This document shows, one piece after another, positions 44,623-54,169 of a stretch of DNA of 64,000 nt; the first letter of the stretch is position 1; each line of letters opens with the position of its first letter. The notes beneath the pieces are model-generated. The model worked only from the letters and a program-made list of their open reading frames with translations. It was not told the origin of the DNA and searched no databases. A program made the translations under genes and the position numbers. Source of the stretch: Pseudomonadota bacterium. GTDB lineage: Bacteria > Pseudomonadota > Alphaproteobacteria > Rhizobiales > Beijerinckiaceae. The stretch lies in NCBI GenBank assembly GCA_021804825.1, contig JAJZGX010000001.1:1-64000 (forward strand), written 5' to 3'.

Positions 44623-46467
44623 TCAATGGTTATCGCGCGGCACGCCCATGACCTGCGCGACGTGCTGATATTTTGGTGCGCCCTTCAGCACCATGCCTTC
44701 ATCAAACTGCGCCACCATGCTGCGCTGGATTTCCTGCCAGGGGGTCTGACTTGGCGCGAAGGCAAAGCCGCCCTGCGCCGCCAACCTTGCGCGGCGGGCG
44801 TTGAGTTCGTCGTCGCTGATAAGAATGTTGGCGCTGCGGCGCAAAAGATCGATCCGCACCCGGTCGCCGGTCTGGATCAGCGCGAGGCCACCTCCCGCTG
44901 CGGCTTCCGGCGCAGCATTGAGGATGGAGGGCGAACCCGACGTGCCCGATTGCCGACCGTCGCCGATGCAGGGAAGTGCAAGGATGCCGCGCTTGATGAG
45001 ATAGGCCGGTGGCTGCATATTGACCACTTCCGCCCCGCCCGGATAGCCGAGTGGCCCGGTGCCGCGCATGAACAGCATGCAATGCTCGTCAATGGCCAAA
45101 GCCGGATCATCAATGCGGTGATGATAATCCTCCGGCCCTTCAAACACGATAGCCCGACCTTCAAACGCTTCCGGGTCGCTCGGGTTGGCGAGGTAGCGCT
45201 GGCGGAATTCCGGCGAGATGACGCTGGTCTTCATCACGGCATTGTCGAATAAATTACCCTTGAGGATAATGAATCCGGCATTTTCCACCATGGGGTGATC
45301 GATCGGCCAGATCACGTCGGCATCGCCCGATGCCATGCCGCGGCAATTGTCACCAAGGCCATGGCCATTCACGGTCAGGGCATTTTCGTGCACCAGATTG
45401 TGCTGCATCAATTCATTGACCACAGCGGGCACGCCGCCTGCGCGGTGAAACTCTTCGCCAAGGTATTTGCCTGCCGGCTGCACATTGACGATCAGCGGCA
45501 CCTTGTGGCCTACCGTCTCGAAATCTTCGATTTCCAGCGGCACGCCGGCCTGACGGGCAATGGCCAGAATGTGGATGGTGGCGTTGGTCGAGCCGCCGAT
45601 GGCACTGTTGACGACGATGGCGTTTTCCAGCGCCTCACGGGTCAGAATGTCGGAGGGTTTCAAATCTTCCCACACCATTTCGACGATGCGCTTGCCCGTT
45701 TCATAGGCGATCTGGCCACGTTCGCGATAGGGCGCAGGGATGGCGGCACAGCCCGGAAGGCTCATGCCCATCGCCTCGGCCAGCGCATTCATCGTCGAAG
45801 CCGTGCCCATGGTGTTGCAATGACCAACAGAGGGCGCCGACGAGGTGACGATTTCCATGAACTCGTCATAATTGATCTTGCCGGCCGAGAGCTCCTCGCG
45901 GGCCTTCCAGACAATGGTGCCCGAACCGGTGCGCTCGCCCTTGTGCCAGCCATTCAGCATCGGCCCACCCGACAACACGATGGCCGGAATGTTGACGGTT
46001 GCTGCGGCCATGATGCAGGCGGGCGTGGTCTTGTCACACCCCGTCGTCAACACCACGCCGTCAAGGAAATAGCCATAGAGCGTCTCAACGAGGCCAAGAT
46101 AGGCGAGATTGCGGTCCAGCGCCGCCGTGGGACGCTTGCCGGTCTCCTGAATCGGATGCACCGGGAATTCAAAAGCAAGGCCGCCCGCAGCGGTGATGCC
46201 ATCACGAACGCGCTTGGCAAGGTCGATATGATGGCGGTTGCAGGGTGAAAGATCCGATCCGGTTTGCGCAATGCCGATAATCGGCTTGCCGGAGCGCAAT
46301 TCGGCCGGAGTCAACCCGAAATTCAGATAGCGCTCGATATAAAGCGCTGTCATGCCGGGGTTTTCAGGATTATCGAACCACAGTTTCGAGCGCAGTTCGC
46401 GCGGAGTTTTTCTGTGCTGGCCGACATGCCAGCCTGAATTGCCCGTCCCTGATTGAATTTTCGTCAT
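44623..46467 (-). CDS. IlvD/Edd family sugar-acid dehydratase
   Basis: 614 residues from the ATG at 46467 (AGGA 8 bases upstream). The three Fe-S cysteines are Cys76 ([11 protein letters not shown]), Cys144 ([10 protein letters not shown]) and Cys217 ([16 protein letters not shown]); [16 protein letters not shown] marks the substrate end. The sequence [20 protein letters not shown] at the start is characteristic of the sugar-acid branch (L-arabinonate, D-xylonate, D-fuconate dehydratases), not of valine-pathway IlvD. It would make a 2-keto-3-deoxy sugar acid. No partner aldolase or dehydrogenase adjoins it. A dyad at 46539-46555 lies upstream. Confidence 0.88.
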   Translation of the reverse strand: MTKIQSGTGNSGWHVGQHRKTPRELRSKLWFDNPENPGMTALYIERYLNFGLTPAELRSGKPIIGIAQTGSDLSPCNRHHIDLAKRVRDGITAAGGLAFEFPVHPIQETGKRPTAALDRNLAYLGLVETLYGYFLDGVVLTTGCDKTTPACIMAAATVNIPAIVLSGGPMLNGWHKGERTGSGTIVWKAREELSAGKINYDEFMEIVTSSAPSVGHCNTMGTASTMNALAEAMGMSLPGCAAIPAPYRERGQIAYETGKRIVEMVWEDLKPSDILTREALENAIVVNSAIGGSTNATIHILAIARQAGVPLEIEDFETVGHKVPLIVNVQPAGKYLGEEFHRAGGVPAVVNELMQHNLVHENALTVNGHGLGDNCRGMASGDADVIWPIDHPMVENAGFIILKGNLFDNAVMKTSVISPEFRQRYLANPSDPEAFEGRAIVFEGPEDYHHRIDDPALAIDEHCMLFMRGTGPLGYPGGAEVVNMQPPAYLIKRGILALPCIGDGRQSGTSGSPSILNAAPEAAAGGGLALIQTGDRVRIDLLRRSANILISDDELNARRARLAAQGGFAFAPSQTPWQEIQRSMVAQFDEGMVLKGAPKYQHVAQVMGVPRDNH

Positions 46468-46538
46468 TGAAGCCGTCCTGTTATCACGAACAACATAGAT
46501 CAATCATCTGACAATTGCCATAGACATTGCACAGCAGC

Positions 46539-46555
46539 CTGTGTTTTCGACACAG
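46539..46555. promoter_or_regulatory. CTGTGT-N5-ACACAG dyad in a divergent promoter region
   Basis: A perfect dyad with 6-bp arms and TTTCG between them lies 72 bases upstream of the dehydratase gene and about 115 bases before the divergent outer-membrane barrel gene. The size suits a dimeric regulator; it could also be a transcript hairpin. Confidence 0.4.
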
Positions 46556-46670
46556 CGAAATCGCGGTGTGGCGCGGGATGGTTCGGCGTGACAATGCCAT
46601 GAGGTAACAAGGTATTAACCATAAATGCTCTAGCCTGTGCGCTGCAACAACATGTTGAATCGGTGGCATT

Positions 46671-48230
46671 TTGCTCAAAACCGCGGACGGCCGGGGATCA
46701 TCCTGGGGGGTTCAGACAGCCTGTCTTGCCCTCGTCAGCGGCCTATGCGCTTCGGTTCTGGTAGCGCGCGTCGACGCGCAAGCTTTTGATAATGCAGACT
46801 ATCCTGCCGTCGCGGCGCCATTGCGCGGCGATGGCAATGCTGCATTATCCGACCCGACCGACAATTCTGCCGTTGATGCGCCCAATTTCGGCAAGCGCAA
46901 GCCACGCCTGCGCCTGCTGCCCAAGCGCTATGGTCCCGCTTATGTGGCGCCTCTGCCCGCGCTCAGTCCCTACCAGACGGCACCGGGCATGATCAGCCGG
47001 ACCCCGGCGCAGAATATCCCGGTCGCCACACCCACCACGGCCATGCTGCCAGGCCCCCTGCCCCGCCGCAAACCCGTGGCGGAAACCCATCCCTATGATC
47101 CGCTGGGGCTGCGTCTCGGCAATCTGATCGTCAAGCCCTATGTCGAGAGCGATGTCGGCTATGATTCCAACCCGTTCGGCCAGGCCACCCATCCGCAGGG
47201 TTCGTGGTTCCTGCGCGGCGAAGCTGGCGGCACCATTCAGTCGGATTGGTCGCGCAATGAATTTGATGCGACGATCAAGTCCGGCTACAGCCGCTACCTG
47301 CAACTCCCGGCCAATTCGAGCCCGGATAATGCCCTGACCGCCAATGGCAGGATTGATGTCTCGCGGCACCTCACCATCGACGGGCAGGGGCGCTTCGTGC
47401 AAAGCTCGCAGCAGGCCAACGCACCGGGCTTGCTCGCGGGCGTCAACCTGCTGGCGCGGCCTCTGACCTACACCTCCGGGGCCACGCTCGGCGCCACGCA
47501 AACATTCAATCGCCTGTCGCTCGGCCTGCATGCTTCGCTGGATCGCTACACCTATGACAATGCCAATGCCTCGGGTGGCGGCATCATTGACCTTGCCAAT
47601 GGCAATTACACCGATAGCGGCCTGCAATTGCGGGCCGGTTATGATTTGTTGCCGGGGGTTGCGCCCTTCGTTGAAGTTGATGCCGACAGGCGCCAACGTG
47701 ACGTAGCGCTGGATACAGCCGGTTATGACCGCAATTCAACGGGCTACGGCGCGAAACTTGGCTCGACCTTCAGCCTGTCGCAATTGCTGACCGGTTCGAT
47801 CTCGACCGGCCTGACGCACCGAAACTACAAGGATGTACGTCTTGGGGCCGTGACGGCGCCGACACTGGACGCCAACCTCGTCTGGACACCGACACCCCTG
47901 ACCACGGTCACTCTGCATGGCAACACCGACATTGCCGAATCCACGGTAACGGGAGCCACCGCCGCCCTCACCCATACAGCCACACTTCAGGTTGCTCACC
48001 AATTGTTGCGCAACCTCACCCTGACCGGCAATGTCGGATGGACCAACACCAGCTATGCTGGTGCAGGGCTGATCACCAATCAGCTCTCAGCGGGCTTGAG
48101 TGCCGACTACAGCCTGACTCGCGAAATCAAATTGCATGGCGGCTTCACACAGCAAAGATTGACCAGCAACCAGCCGGGCTATCAATACACGGATAACATC
48201 TTCCTGTTCGGCGTGCGCTTGCAGCGCTGA
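46671..48230 (+). CDS. Outer-membrane beta-barrel protein (BBP2-like)
   Basis: 519 residues from a TTG at 46671 (GGTGGC upstream); no ATG is available before the signal sequence. The signal peptide spans about residues 14-37 (CLALVSGLCASVLVARVDAQ). A Pro-rich linker is followed from about 140 by alternating amphipathic strands (LIVKPYVESDVGYDSNPFG, FLRGEAGGTIQSDWSRNEF, NLTLTGNVGWTNTSYAG) and a last strand ending in FLFGVRLQR. This is the outer-membrane beta-barrel pattern of the BBP2 family common in Hyphomicrobiales. Function unknown; such proteins sometimes accompany exopolysaccharide export, but no such genes are near. Confidence 0.82.
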   Translation: MLKTADGRGSSWGVQTACLALVSGLCASVLVARVDAQAFDNADYPAVAAPLRGDGNAALSDPTDNSAVDAPNFGKRKPRLRLLPKRYGPAYVAPLPALSPYQTAPGMISRTPAQNIPVATPTTAMLPGPLPRRKPVAETHPYDPLGLRLGNLIVKPYVESDVGYDSNPFGQATHPQGSWFLRGEAGGTIQSDWSRNEFDATIKSGYSRYLQLPANSSPDNALTANGRIDVSRHLTIDGQGRFVQSSQQANAPGLLAGVNLLARPLTYTSGATLGATQTFNRLSLGLHASLDRYTYDNANASGGGIIDLANGNYTDSGLQLRAGYDLLPGVAPFVEVDADRRQRDVALDTAGYDRNSTGYGAKLGSTFSLSQLLTGSISTGLTHRNYKDVRLGAVTAPTLDANLVWTPTPLTTVTLHGNTDIAESTVTGATAALTHTATLQVAHQLLRNLTLTGNVGWTNTSYAGAGLITNQLSAGLSADYSLTREIKLHGGFTQQRLTSNQPGYQYTDNIFLFGVRLQR

Positions 48231-48276
48231 CATGCCTCGTGAAGCGCAGGTCAGCCTGCTTGGCACGGCGTGAATT

Positions 48277-48891
48277 TCAGCGCAAAGGCGAGAACTTCAG
48301 CGGCAGTCCGATGGAAGATTGCATCTGTCCGGTAAGCCAGGTCGGCCCGCCCTTGGGCGGCCAGATGCCTTGCTGAACCGCCGCCGCGCGCATTTCCGCC
48401 CGCTCATTGGTTGATGCATAGGGCCAGAAATGCGTCATGCGCAGCGGCCCATCCAGCGACGACATCACCATGGCAAGGGGCGACAGCTTCACCCGATCCG
48501 GCACGGCCGCTTCCCAGGCGGCAATGGTGGGTGCCAACCCGCCATGCACCAGATGATAAGTGCGGATTTCATAAACGGCACCGAACGCGCCGGGCTCGAT
48601 GGCTTTCATGAAAGGAAACGGCTTGTAGGCTTCCTGCGTGATCGTGCCCAAGGCGGAGCCACAATGAAATGGATCTGCCGTGGCACGCACGCGGGCGCGG
48701 CCTGCCTCCAGGTCGGCGCGGTCGGCGTAGGAGCGCAACAACATGATGGTGTTGAGCGTGCCAATATCGAGATTCCAGCCGCCAGCCAGCGTGCCGGGCA
48801 CATCGGGCGCGCATTCCCACGCTTCGATGCCCGCCAGGACTTGCGGCAGCGTGCCCATCCTGAAACTTAGGGTTGTGAGATCATACAGCAT
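48277..48891 (-). CDS. NIPSNAP family protein
   Basis: 204 residues from the ATG at 48891 (GAGGTG upstream). Two ferredoxin-like repeats can be read: MLYDLTTLSFRMGTLPQVLA with NTIMLLRSYADRADLEAGRA, and VYEIRTYHLVHGGLAPTIAA with LRMTHFWPYASTNERAEMRA. NIPSNAP proteins are dimeric alpha-beta-barrel proteins, often beside catabolic enzymes. It follows the flavoprotein gene after 10 bases, so the two probably share a substrate pathway. Confidence 0.88.
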   Translation of the reverse strand: MLYDLTTLSFRMGTLPQVLAGIEAWECAPDVPGTLAGGWNLDIGTLNTIMLLRSYADRADLEAGRARVRATADPFHCGSALGTITQEAYKPFPFMKAIEPGAFGAVYEIRTYHLVHGGLAPTIAAWEAAVPDRVKLSPLAMVMSSLDGPLRMTHFWPYASTNERAEMRAAAVQQGIWPPKGGPTWLTGQMQSSIGLPLKFSPLR

Positions 48892-48901
48892 CGAGAGCAC
48901 C

Positions 48902-50599
48902 TCATTTCGGCAATTCATGGCCTGCGGCGTGATGGGCGGCAATATAGCCGAAAGTCATGGCCGGGCCGAGCGTGATGCCGCCCGCCGGATAATGCCCGCC
49001 CATGACGCTCGCCATGTCATTGCCGACAGCATAAAGCCCCGCAACAGGCTGCTGGTTGTTATCCAGCACACGGGCAAAGGCGTCGGTCGCAAGGCCTGCG
49101 AAGGTTCCCAGACTGCCCGGCACCACTTTTACGGCATGAAACGGCGCGTAATCCAAGGGCGCGACGCAGGGGTTGGGCTTGTGCAGGGGTTCGCCCCCCG
49201 CGCGATTATAGGGCGAGGAGCCGCGCCCGAATTGCGGATCGAGCCCCGACCGGGCCGACTCGTTATAGGCCTCGACGGTGGCTGTCAAAGCGGCCGGATC
49301 AATGGCGCAAGCGCGCGCCAATCCCGCCAGATCGGGCGCTGACTTGAGATAGCCGCTGGTCTGCCAGGGCTTGAGGGGGAAAGGAAATGGCCGCACCCGG
49401 CCCAGGCCATAGCGGGTGATGAATTTCTGGTCGCAGATCAGGAACGCTACTGGGGCCTGCCCTTTCGGCGTTGCTTCAAACAAGGCCCGCATCACGTCAT
49501 AATAAGAATCGGCTTCATTGCAAAAGCGACGGCCCTGCGGGGTCACCATGATCAGCCCCGGCTTGGCGCGCTCGACCAGATGCGGGAAATGCCCCGTAGT
49601 GCCATCCTTGTGCGGCACCACCGATACCGGTGCCCAAGCGGCGGGGGCGGCAAGATCCGCGCGGACATGGCCACCCGCGGTCTCGCCCAGTGCCAGCCCG
49701 TCACCGCTGTTGGAGCGCGGCGCGGCTGACCAATGCCCGGCACTGGTGCCGGTCAGCGAGGCAATACGCGCGGCATCATGCGGGAACCCGCCGCAGGCCA
49801 GCACGACACCCCGCTGCGCCGCAATATGGTGCGGGCCATCCTGGAGGCGCACGGTCGCGCCGCGGACGCCCTCGGGGCCATGCGTGAGGGCGAGGCATGG
49901 GGCGGAATGGATCAGCCGCACACCGTGATCATCGGCGGCCTTCAGCAACCTTGCCACCAAGGCCTGGCCATTGACCAATTGCATGGAGCGCTGGTGCACC
50001 AGCATGTCAGCCGCATGGCGTGTCAGCCGTTTGGTGACATGGAGAAACGAGCCGGGATCGCTGGTGGCATTGATGAAATGCGCCAGATCGGCACCCGCCG
50101 CGATGCCCAGGCCAAAGGGAGCGATTTCCGGCAAGGCCAGACGCAGATCCTTGATGCGCGGCCCCAGAGCACGGCCATCAAACGGTGCGGCGCAAATCGA
50201 GCGACCACCACGAGAGGCTCCAGCGCTGCGATCATGAAAATCCGGAATCGCCAGACCGGCGATGAAGGAGAGCGCCGTCTCGCGAATGAAAAACGCCACC
50301 ATATGCGGCGCCTGCATCAGAAACATGTCGACCAGTTGCGGCTCGAAATGATTGCCGAGTTCCTCGCGCAAATAGGACCGCGCCGCGCCCGGCGGTTCTT
50401 TGACACCAGCCGCCACCGCCAGAGGGTTGCCGGGCACCCAAAGCCACCCGCCCGACCATGCGCTGGTGCCGCCGAAATGGCGCTCTTTCTCGACGAGGGT
50501 CACCTTCAGCCCCAGCACGGCAGCGCTGACCGCCGCCGCAAGACCTGCCGCCCCCGAGCCGATCACCAGCAGGTCGCATTCATCCCCATCTTGCGCCAA
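48902..50599 (-). CDS. FAD-dependent oxidoreductase, 3-ketosteroid-delta1-dehydrogenase/fumarate-reductase type
   Basis: 565 residues from a TTG at 50599 preceded by GGGGGAC. The FAD motif is VIGSGAAGLAAAVSAAVLGL, followed by HFGGTSAWSGGWLWVPGNP, and the C-terminus has GLYAVGNDMASVMGGHYPAG. These match the KstD/FRD flavoprotein group that desaturates ketosteroids or reduces fumarate-like acids. The substrate is unknown; no other steroid genes are present. It forms a run with the NIPSNAP gene downstream and, 33 bases upstream, a metallophosphoesterase gene. Confidence 0.85.
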   Translation of the reverse strand: MAQDGDECDLLVIGSGAAGLAAAVSAAVLGLKVTLVEKERHFGGTSAWSGGWLWVPGNPLAVAAGVKEPPGAARSYLREELGNHFEPQLVDMFLMQAPHMVAFFIRETALSFIAGLAIPDFHDRSAGASRGGRSICAAPFDGRALGPRIKDLRLALPEIAPFGLGIAAGADLAHFINATSDPGSFLHVTKRLTRHAADMLVHQRSMQLVNGQALVARLLKAADDHGVRLIHSAPCLALTHGPEGVRGATVRLQDGPHHIAAQRGVVLACGGFPHDAARIASLTGTSAGHWSAAPRSNSGDGLALGETAGGHVRADLAAPAAWAPVSVVPHKDGTTGHFPHLVERAKPGLIMVTPQGRRFCNEADSYYDVMRALFEATPKGQAPVAFLICDQKFITRYGLGRVRPFPFPLKPWQTSGYLKSAPDLAGLARACAIDPAALTATVEAYNESARSGLDPQFGRGSSPYNRAGGEPLHKPNPCVAPLDYAPFHAVKVVPGSLGTFAGLATDAFARVLDNNQQPVAGLYAVGNDMASVMGGHYPAGGITLGPAMTFGYIAAHHAAGHELPK

Positions 50600-50632
50600 T
50601 TTCGTCCCCCGGAACTATCTCGCCTCACGCGG

Positions 50633-51577
50633 TCAGGTCATGCCGCCGGCCTGAAGCACCCCGATTTCGCCACGCTCGCCACGCGACGCGTCAAGATCGA
50701 TCTGCCCAAGGTCGCCGATACCTACGCCATTGGCAAGAAGGCCGCGCGCTGTCGCAGTGATCCTTGCATCGGTGCCGGTGCCGTCGATTGCAAACATGTG
50801 CCAGGCGGCCCGATGACTGGCGCTGCCGGGAATGGCCGAGGCCGAAGCGACGCCAATGCACGGCACCGGGCCGCGTGGCCCTGCCATGAAGTGCACCTGC
50901 TGGCGGTGATTATGGCCGTGAAGCACGAGTTCAGCGCCGCTGCGGGCGATGATCGCCTCGATACGCGCGGCATCCGTGAGATGACGGCCCGGCTTCGCGC
51001 CTCTGCGCCACGGCGGATGATGAATGAGCACGACCCGCACCAGCCCTTCTTCGCGCGCCGCCAGCAGCAGGGCCTCGAACTCTCTGGCCTGGCGCTGCCC
51101 GACGGTGCCCGTCGCCAGAAACGGGGCGGTAGGGACGCCGCTGCCAAGACCGATCAACGCGACCGGCCCGCGCCGACGCATATACGGAAAATGCGCTTCC
51201 AGAACGGGCTGGTCGCTGGTGTAAGGCGCGAAAGTATGGCGCAGCAACCGGGTGCAGGCAGGCGTGTAGGCATCATGATTGCCGGGCGTGAAGCTGACCT
51301 GTTCCGGCGTGCCGACACTTTCGAGCCAGCGCCGAGCCGCCAAAAATTCCGCCGCCAGCCCGAGATTGAGAATATCGCCGGTCATGGCGATATGGTCGGG
51401 ATGATGCGCGCGCAGATCGGCAACTATGCTGCCTAGCATCGGCATGTTGTGAATGCGCGAGCGGTGCCGGTTCCAGTTGGTGAAACCGGTGATGCGCTTG
51501 CTGAACAACTCACGATAGGTCGCAACCGGCAGCGGCCCGATGTGAGCATCAGATAAATGGGCAAGGTGAAATGTCAC
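50633..51577 (-). CDS. Metallophosphoesterase
   Basis: 314 residues from a GTG at 51577 with AGGAG 6 bases upstream. All motifs of the calcineurin-like fold are present: HLSDAHIGP (Asp10, His12), MTGDILNLG, PGNHDAY, VVLIHHPPW and LHGHNHRQQ. It needs two metal ions and hydrolyses phosphomonoesters or diesters; the group includes cyclic-nucleotide phosphodiesterases. It lies between mbfA (31 bases upstream) and the flavoprotein gene. Confidence 0.9.
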   Translation of the reverse strand: MTFHLAHLSDAHIGPLPVATYRELFSKRITGFTNWNRHRSRIHNMPMLGSIVADLRAHHPDHIAMTGDILNLGLAAEFLAARRWLESVGTPEQVSFTPGNHDAYTPACTRLLRHTFAPYTSDQPVLEAHFPYMRRRGPVALIGLGSGVPTAPFLATGTVGQRQAREFEALLLAAREEGLVRVVLIHHPPWRRGAKPGRHLTDAARIEAIIARSGAELVLHGHNHRQQVHFMAGPRGPVPCIGVASASAIPGSASHRAAWHMFAIDGTGTDARITATARGLLANGVGIGDLGQIDLDASRGERGEIGVLQAGGMT

Positions 51578-51608
51578 CAGCCGCTCCTGCCCAGAAGTTG
51601 TGGCAAAA

Positions 51609-52580
51609 TCATGCCGCCCCGATCAGCATTCCTGTTGCCAGCACAATAGCCCCACCAAGCACGATCTGGAAAGCCGCCCGGAGGAATGGTGTGTCCATAT
51701 AGCGCGCTCTGATCCATGCAATCGCCCATAGTTCAACAAAGACCACGAAACAGGCTATGCCCGTGGCAATGAGAAAGGCATGAGGCAGCGAATCAGGCAC
51801 CAGAAATGGCAATGTGTGCCCGAGACCGCCGATGGCCGTCATCAATCCAGTGACGATACCACGAACCAGCGGCGCGCCGCGTCCGGTCAGCGAACCATCG
51901 TCCGACAGCGCCTCGGCAAAGCCCATGCTGATGCCGGCTCCCAGAGACGCCGCCAGCCCCACGAGGAAGGTCGAAAAGTTGCTGTGCGTGGCGAAAGCCG
52001 CCGCAAACAGCGGTGCCAGAGTGGAGACCGAGCCATCCATGAGACCAACAAGACCGGGCTGCACATATTGCAGGAGGAACATGCGGTGCCGGGTGGCGTC
52101 TTCCTCCGCCTTGGCATCGGGCGTGAGATTGGTGGCCGTGAGCCTGGCTGCGAGGTTTTCGTGCTTTTTCTCGATCAGCGCCAGATCACCAAGCAATTTG
52201 CGCGCATCGACATCAGTGGCTTGCTGCGCCGCCTTTTCGTAGAACCGGCCGGCTTGATATTCCATGCTCTCGGCTTCACGTCGCATGACATCGAGCGGCA
52301 GGTGCTTGGTGAGCCATACCGGACGACGGCGCAACACACCCCGCACATCTTCGCGGCGAATCGCCGGAAGATTGGGGCCGAATCGCTTCTCATACAGGGC
52401 CAGCAACAGGTGGCGATGCTCGCTCTCCTCGGCCGCCATTTCCTTGAACACCTGAGCGGATGCTGGAAATGCCGTTTCGAGCTGCTCGGCAAAAGTCAGA
52501 TAAATGCGAGCGTCTTCCTCCTCGGACGAAATGGCAATCGCCAAGACCTCGCGCTCGCTCAATTCGGCGAAATTTTTCAT
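51609..52580 (-). CDS. mbfA: MbfA-type ferritin-like iron exporter
   Basis: 323 residues. The N-terminal ferritin/rubrerythrin-like domain (1 to about 165) has the di-iron ligands in [36 protein letters not shown] and LIEKKHENL. The C-terminal VIT1-like membrane domain (about 170-323) has [20 protein letters not shown] and [17 protein letters not shown]. MbfA exports iron and protects against iron and peroxide in Bradyrhizobium and Agrobacterium. The ATG at 52580 has AGGAG; an Irr-type box lies just upstream, so expression should rise when iron is plentiful. Confidence 0.93.
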   Translation of the reverse strand: MKNFAELSEREVLAIAISSEEEDARIYLTFAEQLETAFPASAQVFKEMAAEESEHRHLLLALYEKRFGPNLPAIRREDVRGVLRRRPVWLTKHLPLDVMRREAESMEYQAGRFYEKAAQQATDVDARKLLGDLALIEKKHENLAARLTATNLTPDAKAEEDATRHRMFLLQYVQPGLVGLMDGSVSTLAPLFAAAFATHSNFSTFLVGLAASLGAGISMGFAEALSDDGSLTGRGAPLVRGIVTGLMTAIGGLGHTLPFLVPDSLPHAFLIATGIACFVVFVELWAIAWIRARYMDTPFLRAAFQIVLGGAIVLATGMLIGAA

Positions 52581-52596
52581 TGCCGCTCCTCGATGA

Positions 52597-52618
52597 GTTT
52601 AGTAGAATCATTCTAAAC
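52597..52618 (-). promoter_or_regulatory. Irr box (iron control element) upstream of mbfA
   Basis: GTTTAG (52597-52602) and CTAAAC (52613-52618) are perfect inverted arms, and the inner TAGAA-TCA-TTCTA (52603-52615) is itself a perfect dyad. One half, TTCTAAA, equals the ICE half-site; the other has an extra TA compared with TTTAGAA. The site ends 16 bases before the mbfA ATG, where Irr is known to repress mbfA under low iron. Confidence 0.75.
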
Positions 52619-52685
52619 TATGGAAAGTGCTTTTTCCAGTCCACAGTGACGTATTACAACACCGCTCTTTGCGAAAGGCGCGAAT

Positions 52686-53189
52686 ATGGATTTTGCCGAA
52701 GCCTTGCACCTAGCTTTGGGTCATTTGCGCCATGCGTGGTTTCGGATCGCGCGCCCGGTCACGCTTGGGGTGCAGGGCATTGTGCTTGATGATCAGGCCA
52801 GAGTGTTTCTGGTGCGCCATACCTATGTTCCGGGCTGGCATTTTCCGGGGGGCGGCGTCGAGGCGGGCGAGAGCGTCGTTGAGGCCTTGCTGCGTGAATT
52901 GCACGAAGAGGGCCATATTGAAGCCGATTCGCCACCCGCATGGCATGGAATTTTCTTCAATGACCGCTTTTCGCGCCGCGACCATATTGTGGTGATGGTG
53001 CTGCGGCAATTTCATCAAACGTCGCCGCGGGGCGCGGATGCCGAAATTGCCGAAACAGGATTTTTCCCGGTGGATCAGCTTCCGGCGGGGACGACCTCTG
53101 CCGCAAGAGCACGCTTGCAGGAAGTCCTGACCGGCAGCACGCCCGCTGAGCGCTGGTTGCCGCCCCGCCAAGCGCACCATAGCCAATAA
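52686..53189 (+). CDS. Nudix hydrolase
   Basis: 167 residues. The Nudix box GGGVEAGESVVEALLRELHE with EEGHI fits G-x5-E-x7-REUxEExGU. The N-terminus (LGVQGIVLDDQARVFLVRHT, then PGWHFPGG) is typical of the family. The substrate is a nucleoside diphosphate derivative that cannot be specified. It is divergent from mbfA across a 105-base region holding the Irr box, and convergent with the petC end; its stop lies in the A-run of the pet terminator. Confidence 0.88.
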   Translation: MDFAEALHLALGHLRHAWFRIARPVTLGVQGIVLDDQARVFLVRHTYVPGWHFPGGGVEAGESVVEALLRELHEEGHIEADSPPAWHGIFFNDRFSRRDHIVVMVLRQFHQTSPRGADAEIAETGFFPVDQLPAGTTSAARARLQEVLTGSTPAERWLPPRQAHHSQ

Positions 53190-53213
53190 AAAAGGCCACC
53201 CTGCAGGATGGCC
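53188..53213 (-). terminator. Intrinsic terminator of the petABC operon
   Basis: On the minus strand a 20-nt hairpin with arms GGCCATCC/GGGTGGCC (one mismatch, 4-nt loop) is followed by six U (A at 53188-53193). It lies 25 bases after the petC stop. The plus-strand side has TTTTG, so it may also work for the Nudix gene. Confidence 0.85.
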
Positions 53214-53237
53214 AATTTTGTTGCAAGACCGCTGCGC

Positions 53238-54164
53238 TCAAGCCGACGGCGATATGTCATGGACGCCAGCCCAGATCTTTTTCTTCACGAAATACAGCAA
53301 TGAAGCGAAAACACCGAGGAACACCAGAACATTGAAGCCCATACGCTTGCGCTCTTCGAGCTTGGGTTCAGCCGCCCACATCAGGAAGGCCGATACATCG
53401 CGAGCGACCTGATCAGGCGTCACCGGGGTGCCGTCGGTATAGAACTTCGGATTGTTGGGCTTGCCATTATTATCAAAAATCATCGCCAAAGGGCTTGGCA
53501 TTCTGATCAAATGACCCGAACCCTGAATCACGGCATTATAATAGAGGCCGCTCGGCACTTTGAAGCCCTTTGGCGGGTTCCTGTAACCATCCTTGATCAG
53601 TGCGTAGATATAGTCGGGGCCCTGCTCTTCATCCTCGAAGAAGGGCAGACCTTCCGCGAGGAAATAGGGGAAGCCATATTGCACCGTGCGGGCCTTGGCC
53701 AGCAACGACATATCCGGGGGCACCGCACCCAGCGCAGATTTGGCAGCCTCGTCATTGGCAAAATTCCAAGGCCATGGATCGGAGGGCTTGCCCGGACGCT
53801 TGAACATGTCGCCCGAATCATTCGGGCCATCTTCGATCTTGTAGGTCGCCGCCAAAGCCTTGACCTGCGCGAGGGTGAACTCTGGCCCACCTGGTTCCGA
53901 CAATTCGCGGAACGTCAGATGCTTGGCTGCGTGGCATTGCGAGCAGACATCGTGGAAAACCTTGAAGCCGCGCTGCAATTGCGCCCGATCATAATGGCCG
54001 AACACACCGGCAAACGACCAGTCCTGCCGTTGGGGTATGAGATAGCCTTCGCTGTTCAACCCTTCCGCGCGGGCGCCAATGCCGCCCACGCCCACCAACA
54101 AGGCCCCTGCGAGCAGCGTCGCCGCAAATGCACGCACAGCCGTGGCTTTCATTCGCATTTTCAT
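53238..54164 (-). CDS. petC: Cytochrome c1 of the bc1 complex
   Basis: 308 residues from the ATG at 54164. The frame is open to a TTG overlapping the petB stop. A signal peptide ends near ARA-EGLNSEG. The heme site is Cys74-Ser-Gln-Cys77-His78; a C-terminal helix (FNVLVFLGVFASLLYFVKKK) anchors it. It accepts electrons from the Rieske protein and passes them to soluble cytochrome c. Third gene of petABC; a strong terminator follows. Confidence 0.96.
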   Translation of the reverse strand: MKMRMKATAVRAFAATLLAGALLVGVGGIGARAEGLNSEGYLIPQRQDWSFAGVFGHYDRAQLQRGFKVFHDVCSQCHAAKHLTFRELSEPGGPEFTLAQVKALAATYKIEDGPNDSGDMFKRPGKPSDPWPWNFANDEAAKSALGAVPPDMSLLAKARTVQYGFPYFLAEGLPFFEDEEQGPDYIYALIKDGYRNPPKGFKVPSGLYYNAVIQGSGHLIRMPSPLAMIFDNNGKPNNPKFYTDGTPVTPDQVARDVSAFLMWAAEPKLEERKRMGFNVLVFLGVFASLLYFVKKKIWAGVHDISPSA

Positions 54165-54169
54165 GTGTC

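Noticed and set aside
49733-51436. 567-codon plus-strand frame across the flavoprotein and phosphoesterase genes
   Set aside because: It spans two real genes on the other strand and has no recognisable domain.
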